A DNA stretch of 64,000 bases, taken from Rhabdothermincola salaria. GTDB taxonomy: Bacteria > Actinomycetota > Acidimicrobiia > Acidimicrobiales > Acidimicrobilacustridaceae. Of this stretch, positions 1 to 7,638 are shown piece by piece; the first letter of the stretch is position 1, and every line of letters starts with the position of its first letter. Both the position numbers and the translations under genes were made by a program. The stretch lies in the NCBI RefSeq assembly GCF_021246445.1, contig NZ_JAJQXW010000001.1, positions 496,001 through 560,000 on the forward strand. Direction: 5' to 3'. The notes below the pieces were generated by a model, which saw only the letters and a program-made list of their open reading frames with translations, did not search any database and was not told the DNA's origin.

Positions 1-58
1 CCGGGCGGCCTCTCTGCCGCCGTCTCGCCTCGGCGCTCGTTTCCATGGAGGAACCCCG

Positions 59-580
59 ATGACCGACACCGTGACCGGTGAGATGACCGAGACGTACAGC
101 CGCAAGGTCGGCGACCGTCTACGGGCCATCCGACGCCAGAAGCGGCTGAGCCTCCAGGACGTGGAGGCGGCGTCGGACCTCGAGTTCAAGGCGTCGGTGC
201 TGGGCGCGTACGAGCGCGGGGAGCGGGCCATCTCGGTCCCGCGCCTGCAGCGGCTGGCCCGCTTCTACAACGTCCCGGTCGATCAGCTGCTGCCCAACGA
301 CGACGGCCCCGCCTTCGCCGAGGACGGGCCCGCGATGGGCATCATCGACGAGCGCTCCTTCACCATCGACCTGCGCCGCCTCGAGGACCTCACCGGCCCC
401 GAGGCCGACATGTTGAACCGCTACCTGAGCATGATCCAGGTGCAACGCCAGGACTTCAACGGTCGGGTGCTCACCATCCGCAAGGACGACCTGCGAGCCA
501 TCGCCTGCATCCTCGGCGTGGGCCCGAGTTCGGCCACCGAGCGTCTCGGCGACCTGGGACTCGGCCACGGCGTCTCCTGA
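59..580 (+). CDS. bldD: BldD-like HTH transcriptional regulator with c-di-GMP-binding signature
   Basis: This 173-residue protein has an N-terminal XRE/Cro-type helix-turn-helix (about residues 16-80, with YERGERAIS in the recognition region) and a C-terminal domain that resembles Streptomyces BldD. BldD is a developmental repressor that dimerises on DNA through cyclic di-GMP, using an RGD-X8-RQDD signature. Here the equivalent is R130-Q-D132, eight residues, then R141-K-D-D144, so the ligand-contacting Arg and Asp positions are kept. A GGAGGA ribosome site lies about 6 bases before the ATG. The hemW GTG starts 4 bases after the stop, so the two are probably co-transcribed. The BldD-type assignment is strong; regulation by c-di-GMP is inferred from the motif and from the two GGDEF/EAL genes elsewhere in the window. 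Confidence 0.88.
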   Translation: MTDTVTGEMTETYSRKVGDRLRAIRRQKRLSLQDVEAASDLEFKASVLGAYERGERAISVPRLQRLARFYNVPVDQLLPNDDGPAFAEDGPAMGIIDERSFTIDLRRLEDLTGPEADMLNRYLSMIQVQRQDFNGRVLTIRKDDLRAIACILGVGPSSATERLGDLGLGHGVS

Positions 581-584
581 CCCG

Positions 585-1682
585 GTGACGTCGGCCCCCC
601 TCGGGGCGCCCGCCCCGGCCTTCGGCGTCTACGTCCACATCCCGTTCTGCGCTCGTCGCTGCGACTACTGCGCGTTCGCCACCTGGACCGACCGCCACCA
701 CCTGACTGACGCCTACCTCGGCGCCGTGCGCGCCGACATCGACGGTCACCGTCGCTCGGGGGCCATGGGCCCCGCCACCTCCGTGTTCGTCGGCGGTGGC
801 ACCCCGTCGCTGGTGCCGGCGGCCGACCTCGTCGCCGTGCTGGCCGGCATCCCGCTGGCCCCGGGCGCCGAGGTCACCGTCGAGTGCAACCCCGACACCG
901 TCGACGAGCACTCGCTGGCGACCTATCGGGCCGGCGGGGTGACCCGGCTCTCGTTCGGCGTGCAGTCGATGGTGCCCGAGGTGCTCGTCGCCCTCGGACG
1001 TTCCCACGACCCCGACAACGTCAGGCGCGCCGTGGACGCGGCGCGAGCCGTCGGGTTCGAGACGTTCAACCTCGATCTCATCTACGGCGGTGCGGGCGAG
1101 ACGCTGGCGCAGTGGCGCACCACCCTGGAGGCGGTGGTGGCCCTCGACCCGCCTCATGTGAGCGCCTACGCCTTGACCGTCGAGGCCGGTACCCCGTTGG
1201 CCGCCGACCCGGCCCGTCACCCCGACGACGACGATCAGGCCGACAAGTACCTCATGGCCGACGAGGTCCTGGGCGCCTCCGGGTTGGAGAACTACGAGAT
1301 CTCCAACTGGGCCCGTGCGGGGCACCGTTGCCGCCACAACGAGCTCTACTGGGCGCAGGGCGACTACCTGGGCGTTGGTTGTGCCGCCCACTCGCATCGG
1401 GGCGGGCGCCGGTGGTGGAACCTGCGCACCCCGGAGCGCTACATCGAGGCGGTGCAGGCCGGCGAGTCCACCGAGGCGGCCCACGAGGACCTCGACGACG
1501 ACCGCCGGCGCATCGAGGGGCTGCAGCTGTCGTTGCGCACCGGGGCCGGCGTGCCCGAAGCGGCGCTGGCCGCCGACGACCTGGCGGTGCTCGACGGGCT
1601 GGTCGAGCACCGCGCCGGTCGGATCCGGCTGACCGTCGAGGGTCGTCTCCTGGCCAACGAGGTGGCCGTCCGCCTGCGCTGA
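585..1682 (+). CDS. hemW: Radical SAM heme chaperone HemW
   Basis: This 365-residue cytoplasmic protein belongs to the HemW family, formerly annotated as oxygen-independent coproporphyrinogen oxidase. HemW binds a [4Fe-4S] cluster and heme and delivers heme to target proteins. The radical-SAM cluster motif CxxxCxxC is visible as C22-ARR-C26-DY-C29 inside HIPFCARRCDYCAF, followed by the glycine-rich VFVGGGTPS strand. HemW has this CxxxCxxC motif without the extra cysteine typical of true HemN. The length matches the family. The GTG start lies 4 bases after the bldD-like stop. The family is certain; heme-chaperone rather than oxidase function is inferred from family knowledge. Confidence 0.92.
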   Translation: MTSAPLGAPAPAFGVYVHIPFCARRCDYCAFATWTDRHHLTDAYLGAVRADIDGHRRSGAMGPATSVFVGGGTPSLVPAADLVAVLAGIPLAPGAEVTVECNPDTVDEHSLATYRAGGVTRLSFGVQSMVPEVLVALGRSHDPDNVRRAVDAARAVGFETFNLDLIYGGAGETLAQWRTTLEAVVALDPPHVSAYALTVEAGTPLAADPARHPDDDDQADKYLMADEVLGASGLENYEISNWARAGHRCRHNELYWAQGDYLGVGCAAHSHRGGRRWWNLRTPERYIEAVQAGESTEAAHEDLDDDRRRIEGLQLSLRTGAGVPEAALAADDLAVLDGLVEHRAGRIRLTVEGRLLANEVAVRLR

Positions 1683-1690
1683 CGGCATCG

Positions 1691-2626
1691 TCAACGGGTG
1701 GTCGTCGACGGGTCGGGCAGGTCGAACACCTGCCCCACCATCACCAGGTCGGGATCGGAGGGCACCACCAGCCGATCGCGGTTGGTCTCGACGAGGGCGG
1801 TGAGATAGGTCGCCACCTCCTGGTCGGCCGGTGGACGAGCGAGGTGGTCGGTGAGGACGGCCGTGGCCACGTGCCAGAGGTGTTCGCCGGGTTGGATCCG
1901 CCACGTGGCCTGGGGGTCCGTCGGCCGCGCGGGGGTCGCCTCGGGGTCTGCCGGGGTCGGGGCGGGTTCGGCGGGGGCTGGGTCCGTGGACGGCAGGTCG
2001 GACCCGATGCCGGGTGGGATGTCGTCGAGGGCCATCACCACGGCTCGCTCGGTGGGGCCCGTGGCGGACGGGCCTGTGGTGGCGGGGCCCGTGGCGGACG
2101 GGCCTGTGGTGGAGGGGGTCGCGGCGACGGCCGTGTCGGCCACGGGCCGGTCGGGGAGCACCATCACCGTGGCGACCTGGCGAGCGGGCTCGCCCGTGGC
2201 GGCGGCCGCCGCGCCCGGGGCGAGGGTGGCGGTGGCCAGGGCCACGCCGGCGGCGGTGTGCACCAGGCGTCGCACCGCCGGCAGGCAGAGGCGATCGACG
2301 AAACCCACCAGCCGGCGTCGTCGCCGCAGCGGGCTGCGGTGCACGACGAGGCCGAGGACGCCGGTGGCGGCGGTCCAGGTGATGAGGCCCAGGCCGACGA
2401 GGCGCACCACGGCGAACGCGGCGACGATCGGGTCGGTGGTGGTGAGCCACTGGACGAAGCCCTGGTGGTCGTAGGTGTCGGGACCGGGCAGGGCGTGCCC
2501 CGTCCACCACAGCACGCCGGCCACCACGGCGAGGACGGCTGCGCCGAGCACCAACGTGCGGGTCGGCCGGGTCGGCGCGGGTGCGCTCGCGGCGGCGGAA
2601 CCGGCAGGAGGATGGATCGTACTCAT
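1691..2626 (-). CDS. Membrane protein with C-terminal LysM domain
   Basis: This protein is about 311 residues long. The chosen ATG at 2626 overlaps the stop of the upstream kinase-like gene as ATGA, which indicates translational coupling. Two or three hydrophobic segments lie in the N-terminal half (for example LVLGAAVLAVVAGVLWW and VRLVGLGLITWTAATGVLG). A Thr/Ser/Pro/Gly/Ala-rich linker follows, then a LysM-like module near the C-terminus (ATWRIQPGEHLWHVA to GQVFDLPD). LysM domains bind peptidoglycan or GlcNAc polymers, so the protein probably links membrane and wall. The linker contains a 30-bp tandem duplication at 2054-2113. Function is otherwise unknown. Confidence 0.8.
   Translation of the reverse strand: MSTIHPPAGSAAASAPAPTRPTRTLVLGAAVLAVVAGVLWWTGHALPGPDTYDHQGFVQWLTTTDPIVAAFAVVRLVGLGLITWTAATGVLGLVVHRSPLRRRRRLVGFVDRLCLPAVRRLVHTAAGVALATATLAPGAAAAATGEPARQVATVMVLPDRPVADTAVAATPSTTGPSATGPATTGPSATGPTERAVVMALDDIPPGIGSDLPSTDPAPAEPAPTPADPEATPARPTDPQATWRIQPGEHLWHVATAVLTDHLARPPADQEVATYLTALVETNRDRLVVPSDPDLVMVGQVFDLPDPSTTTR
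2054..2113. repeat. 30-bp tandem duplication in the LysM protein linker
   Basis: Two adjacent 30-bp units (2054-2083 and 2084-2113) differ at only the last base. They encode the repeated Thr-Gly-Pro-Ser-Ala-Thr-Gly-Pro linker segment of the LysM protein. The period is a multiple of three, so copy number can change without a frameshift. Confidence 0.9.
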
Positions 2627-4269
2627 CGCCAGGCCTCCGGACCGAAGGCGGTGGTGGTCCCCTGGGCGTCGCTCACGACCAGTGGCGTGCAGCCGGCGGT
2701 GTCGGGTTCCCCTGCCTGCAGGGCCACGCCGCCGGCGACGCTGGTGCCCGGTTCGGTGGCGTGGGGGACCCCCGGTTCGGGCCACGACCAGAACACGAAG
2801 AGGGCGCCGGTCTCGGGGCGCAGCACGGCGGGCACCTCGCGACCTGTGCAGTGCCAGTCGCCCACGGCCACCACGTCGCCGGGACCGCCCACTGCATAGC
2901 GGCGGCCGCCGTGCTCGACGACCGTGGCCTCCCCCTCGGGCGGGGTCGTCTCGGTGGTGGTGCTCGCGTCCGGTGCCGGCTGCGGCCCGCGACTCGCGGC
3001 CTCGGTGTGGTCGGTGGCGGGGGCGTCCGATCGGGCGGGGTCGGCGCTGGTGACGGTGGTGGGCGCTGGTGGGTCCGCCACCGACGGGGCCGGCGCCGTG
3101 GCCGAGGAGGTGCCACCCAGCCAGGCCGACACACCGAAGAAGGCGGCGAGCGACATGGCGGCGACGCCTCCGACCGCGGCGACGGGCCCGACCGGGAGTG
3201 GCCGCCGTGCGGGGTCGTCGTCCGGCCGTAGTCGGGCGATGTCGCCGAAGAGGCGGTCGGAGGGGTGGACGGGGTCATCGGCCCGGGGCGAGTCGATGAC
3301 CACTCTGGTCGCGCCGCCGAACTGGCCCGGGATGGGCTCCGAGGGCCGGGGGTCGGCGCCCTCGCGGCGGTCGGGGTCTCGACGAGTTCCTTGCGGCGGA
3401 GACCCGTCGTCTCGGTGGTGGTCGTTGTCGGCGACGAGGTCGACGCGGTCGGCGGGTGCGAGCCGTCCACGGTCGACGTCGCCGAGGAGACGGATGAGGG
3501 GATCGACGGCGCCGTCGGCGGTGCTCGTCGGGGCGGGCGCTTCCGTCGTCTCGTCGGGGCCGTCCGCCCCGCGGGTCGGACCGGACCCCCACGGGCGGCC
3601 GAGCGCAGCCTCGGGCACGGCCCGGCGAACGGCGTCGACGAACGCCTGCAGCCCTGGTCGGCAGGTGGGGTCGGGACCCGTGGCCTGGGCGGCCACTCCG
3701 AGCAGCGCCCGCCGCTGGGCCCGGGTGCGGCGGTCGTCGCGGCGGCGCCGACCGTCGGCCTCCGTCGCTCGAGTGGTCGAGGCGCCACCGCCGTCGGCGT
3801 CGAGCAGGTCGGCCAGGAGGCGGCCGAGCCCGGCGACGTCGTCGGAGGGGCGGACGGGATCTCGACCGTCGTCGCGTGCGTCGAGGCGCCGGGCGTCGCC
3901 GAAGCCGCAGAGGACCGGTCGACCGTAGGGGTCGAGCAGCACGTGGCTGGGATCGAGGCCGCCGTGGACCACCCCGAGGCCGTGCAGGTCCCGCACGGTC
4001 GCCGCCACCGCCACGACCAGCCCGGCCGCCCGGGCGGGGGTGAGCGGCCGGGCGAGGTCGGCCGTGGACCGGCTCCCGACCCACCGGGTGTGGACCTCCG
4101 GTTCGCCGTCGGCGTCCACCAGGCCGACGAGCTCCACCACGCCCGGGTGGTGAAGACCATCGAGGATCGCTGCTTCCCGCCGGCCCCGGTCGGGTTCGTC
4201 GGGTGGGGGCGACTTCGCCGCCACCAGTCGACCACCGTCGTCGTGCACCACTCGGACCCGATCTCCCAT
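2623..4269 (-). CDS. Membrane-anchored protein pseudokinase
   Basis: This 548-residue protein has an N-terminal protein-kinase fold, one transmembrane helix near LPVGPVAAVGGVAAMSLAAF, and an extracytoplasmic C-terminal domain with two cysteines. Early kinase motifs survive: the VAAK lysine (K19) and a candidate alphaC glutamate (E32, REAAIL). The catalytic loop is degenerate, VHGGLDPSHVLL in place of HRDLKxxNxLL, so the HRD aspartate is Gly104 and the metal-binding Asn is His109. DFG reads GFG (residues 122-124). The protein should therefore not catalyse phosphotransfer and probably acts as a sensor or scaffold. I start it at the ATG at 4269, where the kinase fold begins; the frame is open further upstream but without recognisable domain sequence. 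It is coupled to the LysM gene and divergent from the J-protein gene. Confidence 0.82.
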   Translation of the reverse strand: MGDRVRVVHDDGGRLVAAKSPPPDEPDRGRREAAILDGLHHPGVVELVGLVDADGEPEVHTRWVGSRSTADLARPLTPARAAGLVVAVAATVRDLHGLGVVHGGLDPSHVLLDPYGRPVLCGFGDARRLDARDDGRDPVRPSDDVAGLGRLLADLLDADGGGASTTRATEADGRRRRDDRRTRAQRRALLGVAAQATGPDPTCRPGLQAFVDAVRRAVPEAALGRPWGSGPTRGADGPDETTEAPAPTSTADGAVDPLIRLLGDVDRGRLAPADRVDLVADNDHHRDDGSPPQGTRRDPDRREGADPRPSEPIPGQFGGATRVVIDSPRADDPVHPSDRLFGDIARLRPDDDPARRPLPVGPVAAVGGVAAMSLAAFFGVSAWLGGTSSATAPAPSVADPPAPTTVTSADPARSDAPATDHTEAASRGPQPAPDASTTTETTPPEGEATVVEHGGRRYAVGGPGDVVAVGDWHCTGREVPAVLRPETGALFVFWSWPEPGVPHATEPGTSVAGGVALQAGEPDTAGCTPLVVSDAQGTTTAFGPEAWR

Positions 4270-4405
4270 ACCGGCAGTGTTGACCCCAGAACAACGGAAA
4301 AGCAATGAAAAACTCGAAAAGGTCTGAGGTGATCGAACACGCGAGGCGGAGCACGTTCCGGCACGTAGCCTGGGAGCGTCCGCGGCACAGGGAGTCGGCC
4401 CAGGG

Positions 4406-5050
4406 GTGAGCACGCACTACGAGGTGCTGGGCGTGGCGGCCACCGCCAGTCCCGAGGCCATTCGAGGCGCCTATGTGGCCATTGCCAAGGCCAACCACCC
4501 CGACCGGCGTGCGTCGGATGATCCGGCCCGCCGGGCCGCGGCCGACGCCACCATGAAGCGGGCCAACCAGGCGTGGTTCGTCCTGCGCGATCCCGGTCGC
4601 CGCTCCGAGTACGACCGCACGCTGTCCCGGCCGGCGACGGCCCCGTCGTCATCGACCGCGTCGGCGCGGCCATCGGGCGGGGTGGGGGGCGAGCGCATCG
4701 CGTCGGGGGTCGTCGTGCCCGCGGCCCATGCCGGCTTCTTCCGGTGGGTGCCCGTCGTCGTCGCCGTCGTGGTGCTGGGCGGGATCCTCGTCTTCAGCGC
4801 CTACGCCACGTCCCAGGACACCACCACCCCGACCGGTCCGACGACCACCGCGCCGACGTTCCCCGTGGGGTCGTGCGTCCTCGTGGCCGCGCTCGACACC
4901 GGCCCGCAGCCGGTGAAGGTGGCGTGCGGCACCGGCAACTCGGCTCGGGTGGACTCCATCGTGGCGACACCCCGGCCGTGCCCGCCCGACAGCGTGGGCC
5001 TCCCCCTCGACGACAACCGCACCACCCTGTGCCTGAAGAGCACCCGCTGA
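4406..5050 (+). CDS. Membrane-anchored J-domain (DnaJ-like) protein
   Basis: This 214-residue protein begins with a J domain (residues about 4-72) carrying the HPD tripeptide at 31-33, which stimulates DnaK ATPase activity. A Ser/Thr/Ala-rich linker and one transmembrane helix (about residues 110-133) follow, then a small exported domain with four cysteines that could form disulfides. There is no Gly/Phe-rich or zinc-finger region, so it is not DnaJ itself but a specialised J-protein placing DnaK activity at the membrane. It starts with GTG and is divergent from the pseudokinase gene across a 136-bp spacer that is AT-richer than its surroundings and probably holds both promoters. Confidence 0.85.
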   Translation: MSTHYEVLGVAATASPEAIRGAYVAIAKANHPDRRASDDPARRAAADATMKRANQAWFVLRDPGRRSEYDRTLSRPATAPSSSTASARPSGGVGGERIASGVVVPAAHAGFFRWVPVVVAVVVLGGILVFSAYATSQDTTTPTGPTTTAPTFPVGSCVLVAALDTGPQPVKVACGTGNSARVDSIVATPRPCPPDSVGLPLDDNRTTLCLKSTR

Positions 5051-5077
5051 CTCGGTGCGGTTCCTAGGCTGGACCCC

Positions 5078-5452
5078 GTGCTGCGTGCCACCGGACTCGA
5101 TCATGTCGTGCTCAACGTCGCCGACGCCCGCCGGTCGCTCGCCTGGTGGCGAGATCTGCTGGGGGCCGAGGCGGTCCGTCTCGAGGAGTGGGAGGCGGGC
5201 GACGCGCCGTTCCTCTCCGTGCGCCTCGACGCCACGACGATCATCGACCTGTTCGAGACGGAACGAACGGGCGTGAACGCCGATCACCTCTGCGTGGTGG
5301 TCGAGGGGGGCGACCTCGCCGAGGTGGCGGCCTCGGGCACCTTCGACGTGCTCGGGGCGCCGGCCACCCTGTTCGGCGCGCAGGGTTGGGGCACGGGGCT
5401 GTACGTGCGCGACCCCGACGGCAACACCGTGGAGCTGCGCACCTACCCCTGA
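5078..5452 (+). CDS. VOC (glyoxalase/dioxygenase) superfamily protein
   Basis: This 124-residue single-module VOC protein begins GLDHVVLNVADARRSLAWW and ends with the typical LYVRDPDGNTVELR strand, the two paired beta-alpha-beta-beta-beta units of the family. Putative metal ligands are the His of GLDHVV and the Glu of NTVELR. VOC proteins include glyoxalase I, fosfomycin-resistance enzymes and ring-cleaving dioxygenases; the sequence does not identify the substrate. The GTG start lies 27 bases after the J-protein stop, so the two may share a transcript. Confidence 0.85.
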   Translation: MLRATGLDHVVLNVADARRSLAWWRDLLGAEAVRLEEWEAGDAPFLSVRLDATTIIDLFETERTGVNADHLCVVVEGGDLAEVAASGTFDVLGAPATLFGAQGWGTGLYVRDPDGNTVELRTYP

Positions 5453-5526
5453 CGCGATCGACGCCCCACGGGACGCCCGGCCCCGGTTGGGCGCCTCTCG
5501 TCGGCTGGGATAGGGTCATCGGCCCC

Positions 5527-5600
5527 GGGCGTATGGCTCAGTTGGCTAGAGCGCTGCCTTCACACGGCAGAGGTCACAGGTTCGAGTCCTGTTACGCCCA
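5527..5600 (+). tRNA. tRNA-Val (anticodon CAC)
   Basis: A complete 74-base cloverleaf is visible. The acceptor stem GGGCGTA pairs with TACGCCC. The D arm is GCTC-AGTTGGCTA-GAGC. The anticodon stem CTGCC/GGCAG closes the loop TTCACAC with anticodon CAC. The T arm is ACAGG-TTCGAGT-CCTGT. The discriminator is A5600 and CCA is not encoded. It reads valine GTG codons, which are abundant in this genome. A strong terminator follows immediately. Confidence 0.96.
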
Positions 5601-5606
5601 CCCGGA

Positions 5607-5631
5607 AGCCCCGCCATCGGCGGGGCTTTCT
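5607..5631 (+). terminator. Intrinsic terminator after tRNA-Val
   Basis: A perfect 9-bp stem AGCCCCGCC / GGCGGGGCT closes a 3-base loop (ATC) and is followed by a T-rich stretch (TTTCT), a classical rho-independent terminator 6 bases downstream of the tRNA. Confidence 0.85.
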
Positions 5632-5737
5632 ACGCGTACGGGGCACTGTGCCGCGGACGTACCGCGAGCCCGTCGGGGCACACGGATCGCCGCCCGGCTC
5701 GACCGCCTCAGGACGGCGGCTCAGGTAAGTCGGGGGG

Positions 5738-6127
5738 TCACCGTCGGCCGAGCAGGGCGGACAGCTCGTCGCTGACGTCGCCGAGGGCGGTGATGCCGCC
5801 CTGGCGGTAGGCCACCCAGGACGGTCCTGGGTCGAGCGAGGCGTCGGCCGCGTCCTGCCAGGCCTCCAGGAGTGACTGCACCAGGGCGAGCAGCGACACG
5901 GTGTCGACCACTCCGTGGGTGCGGGCGGCGCGCTGGGCTTCGGCCAGCGCAGCCATCCGCCCCTCGGCGTGCTTGACCGTGGCGGCGCCGTCACGCCCGT
6001 CGATGCGGCAGAGGGGTGCCCCGCCGCTCGCGGCCGTGAGGTCGGCCTCGGCTCGGGCTCGAGCCTGCGCGAGCAGGTCCAGTGGGTCCTGCACGACTTC
6101 GACGCTATCGGGTCGCGAGGGGAGCAC
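5738..6127 (-). CDS. Hypothetical protein
   Basis: This frame encodes 129 residues that look mostly alpha-helical, with Ala- and Leu-rich segments and no transmembrane helix or recognisable motif. Codon usage matches its neighbours (third positions mostly G or C), and it fills an otherwise empty stretch between the tRNA and the thioredoxin/CcdA-like gene, to which it is divergent. An internal Met near 5970 gives a shorter alternative start. I do not recognise the family. Confidence 0.5.
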   Translation of the reverse strand: MLPSRPDSVEVVQDPLDLLAQARARAEADLTAASGGAPLCRIDGRDGAATVKHAEGRMAALAEAQRAARTHGVVDTVSLLALVQSLLEAWQDAADASLDPGPSWVAYRQGGITALGDVSDELSALLGRR

Positions 6128-6275
6128 GCTCCTGCGCGCCGGGCGGGTGATGCTCGCCTCTCGGTCGCCTGGCGCGGCCGCAGGGTCGGCGGATCATCCT
6201 CGCTCTCGCACATGGTGCGATCGGCGTCGTTCCGGGGACTTCGTGCCCTGTGATCAACGCCGACAGGTGCAGACG

Positions 6276-7628
6276 ATGCCAGCAGTGACCTCCCCTGCGA
6301 CAGCCTCCCGTCGCCAGCGGATCCTGGCGGCAGCTGCAGCCCTGCTCGGTCTGCTCGCGCTCGTGGTGCTGGTGGCCGTGCCGGCTCGCCCGGCCGGCGC
6401 CCAAGAGGATGGTGGTCGGGATGGGGTCGATCGCTCCGAGGTGGTGGTCGAGGTCTTCTGGGGCGATGGGTGCCCGCACTGCGAGGCCCTCCTGCAGTTC
6501 CTCGACGAGCTCACCGGTCGCGTCGACGGGGTGACGGTGGTCGCACGAGAGGTCTGGTACGACCGGGCCGCCCAGCAGCTCATGGGGGAGCGGGCCCGGG
6601 CCATCGGTGTCCGCTCCGACGCGGTGCCGTTGACCATCGTGGGCGATCAGGCGTGGGTTGGCTACAGCGGACCGATCGGTGCCCAGATCGAGGCCGCCGT
6701 CCTCCGCCAGCGTGGGGGAGCTGCGCCGGCACCGAGCGGTGGCGACGCGGTGCCCGATGCCGGGGAGGCGACGGTCATCGACGTCCCGCTCGTGGGCGAG
6801 GTCGACGTGCAGGGTCGTTCGTTGCTGGTGGCCACCGCACTCATCGCCGTGGTCGACGGGTTGAACCCCTGCTCGCTGTGGGTCCTGACCATGCTGCTGG
6901 CTCTGGTGTTGCACACCGGTTCGCGCCGGCGAGTGGCCGCGATCGGCGGCACGTTCCTGTTCGTGACCACTCTCGTCTACGGCTTGTTCATCGTCGGGGT
7001 GTACGGGGCGATGTCGCTCGTCGGCTCGCTCGGCTGGATCCGGGCACTGGTCGCCGTGTTCGCCATCTGCTTCGGGCTGGTGAACGTCAAGGACTACCTG
7101 TGGTTCGGCGCCGGTCCATCGCTCACCATCGCTGATGAGCGAAAGCCACGCCTGTACCGGCGCGCCCGTTCCCTGGCCGGGGCCGATCTGGCCTTGCCGG
7201 CGGCGCTGGTCGCCGCGGCGGTGATGGCTGCCGGGGTGGCCCTGGTCGAGTTGCCGTGCACCGCCGGGTTCCCGGTGGTGTGGAGCGATCTGGTCGCCAA
7301 CACGGGTGCGTCGGGAGCGACCTTCGGGGTGCTGTTGGCGGTCTACCTCGTCGTCTACCTGCTCGACGAGCTGGTGGTCTTCGGTGCGGCGGTGGTCACG
7401 ATGCGGGTGACCAAGCTCCAGGAACGCCACGGGCGGGCCCTCAAGCTGGTCGGCGGGATGGTGATGATCGTGATCGGCTTCACCATCGTCACCGCCCCAC
7501 AGGTCCTCGAGGAGCCCGTCGGGTCCCTGGTCGTCTTCCTCGTCGCTGCGGGACTGAGTGCGCTGGTGGTCCTGGTGGATCGAGTCGTCCGGCGGCGCCT
7601 CCCGGCGCGGTCGGAGTCGGGCCGCTGA
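6276..7628 (+). CDS. Exported thioredoxin-like domain fused to DsbD/CcdA-like membrane domain
   Basis: This 450-residue protein starts at the ATG at 6276, giving an N-terminal signal or anchor helix (about residues 17-41). A thioredoxin-fold segment carries a CPHC redox motif (C66-P-H-C69). From about residue 185 a six-helix membrane domain follows, with conserved cysteines in LNPCS (C199) and VELPCTAGFP (C328). Those two cysteines match the electron-relay pair of the DsbD/CcdA family, which moves electrons from cytoplasmic thioredoxin across the membrane. Having both in one chain suggests a self-contained thiol-disulfide relay on the outer face of the membrane. Target proteins cannot be read from the sequence. 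Confidence 0.88.
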   Translation: MPAVTSPATASRRQRILAAAAALLGLLALVVLVAVPARPAGAQEDGGRDGVDRSEVVVEVFWGDGCPHCEALLQFLDELTGRVDGVTVVAREVWYDRAAQQLMGERARAIGVRSDAVPLTIVGDQAWVGYSGPIGAQIEAAVLRQRGGAAPAPSGGDAVPDAGEATVIDVPLVGEVDVQGRSLLVATALIAVVDGLNPCSLWVLTMLLALVLHTGSRRRVAAIGGTFLFVTTLVYGLFIVGVYGAMSLVGSLGWIRALVAVFAICFGLVNVKDYLWFGAGPSLTIADERKPRLYRRARSLAGADLALPAALVAAAVMAAGVALVELPCTAGFPVVWSDLVANTGASGATFGVLLAVYLVVYLLDELVVFGAAVVTMRVTKLQERHGRALKLVGGMVMIVIGFTIVTAPQVLEEPVGSLVVFLVAAGLSALVVLVDRVVRRRLPARSESGR

Positions 7629-7638
7629 CTCCGGCAGC

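Noticed and set aside
471-2510. Very long antisense and overlapping frames throughout the window (for example 471-2510 minus, 31596-34697 plus).
   Set aside because: In DNA this GC-rich stop codons are rare, so long open frames arise opposite or beside real genes; these have Arg/Pro/Gly-rich, motif-free translations and conflict with clearly recognised proteins.
5527-5631. tRNA-Val as an integration site of a mobile element.
   Set aside because: No integrase gene, no second copy of the tRNA 3' end and no compositional change downstream.
5560-6213. A 217-codon minus-strand frame whose start side reads like a protein and which ends GVTGLEPVTSAV.
   Set aside because: That ending is the well-known false translation of a tRNA gene on the opposite strand (here tRNA-Val). 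The real gene in this interval is the shorter minus-strand frame at 5738-6127.
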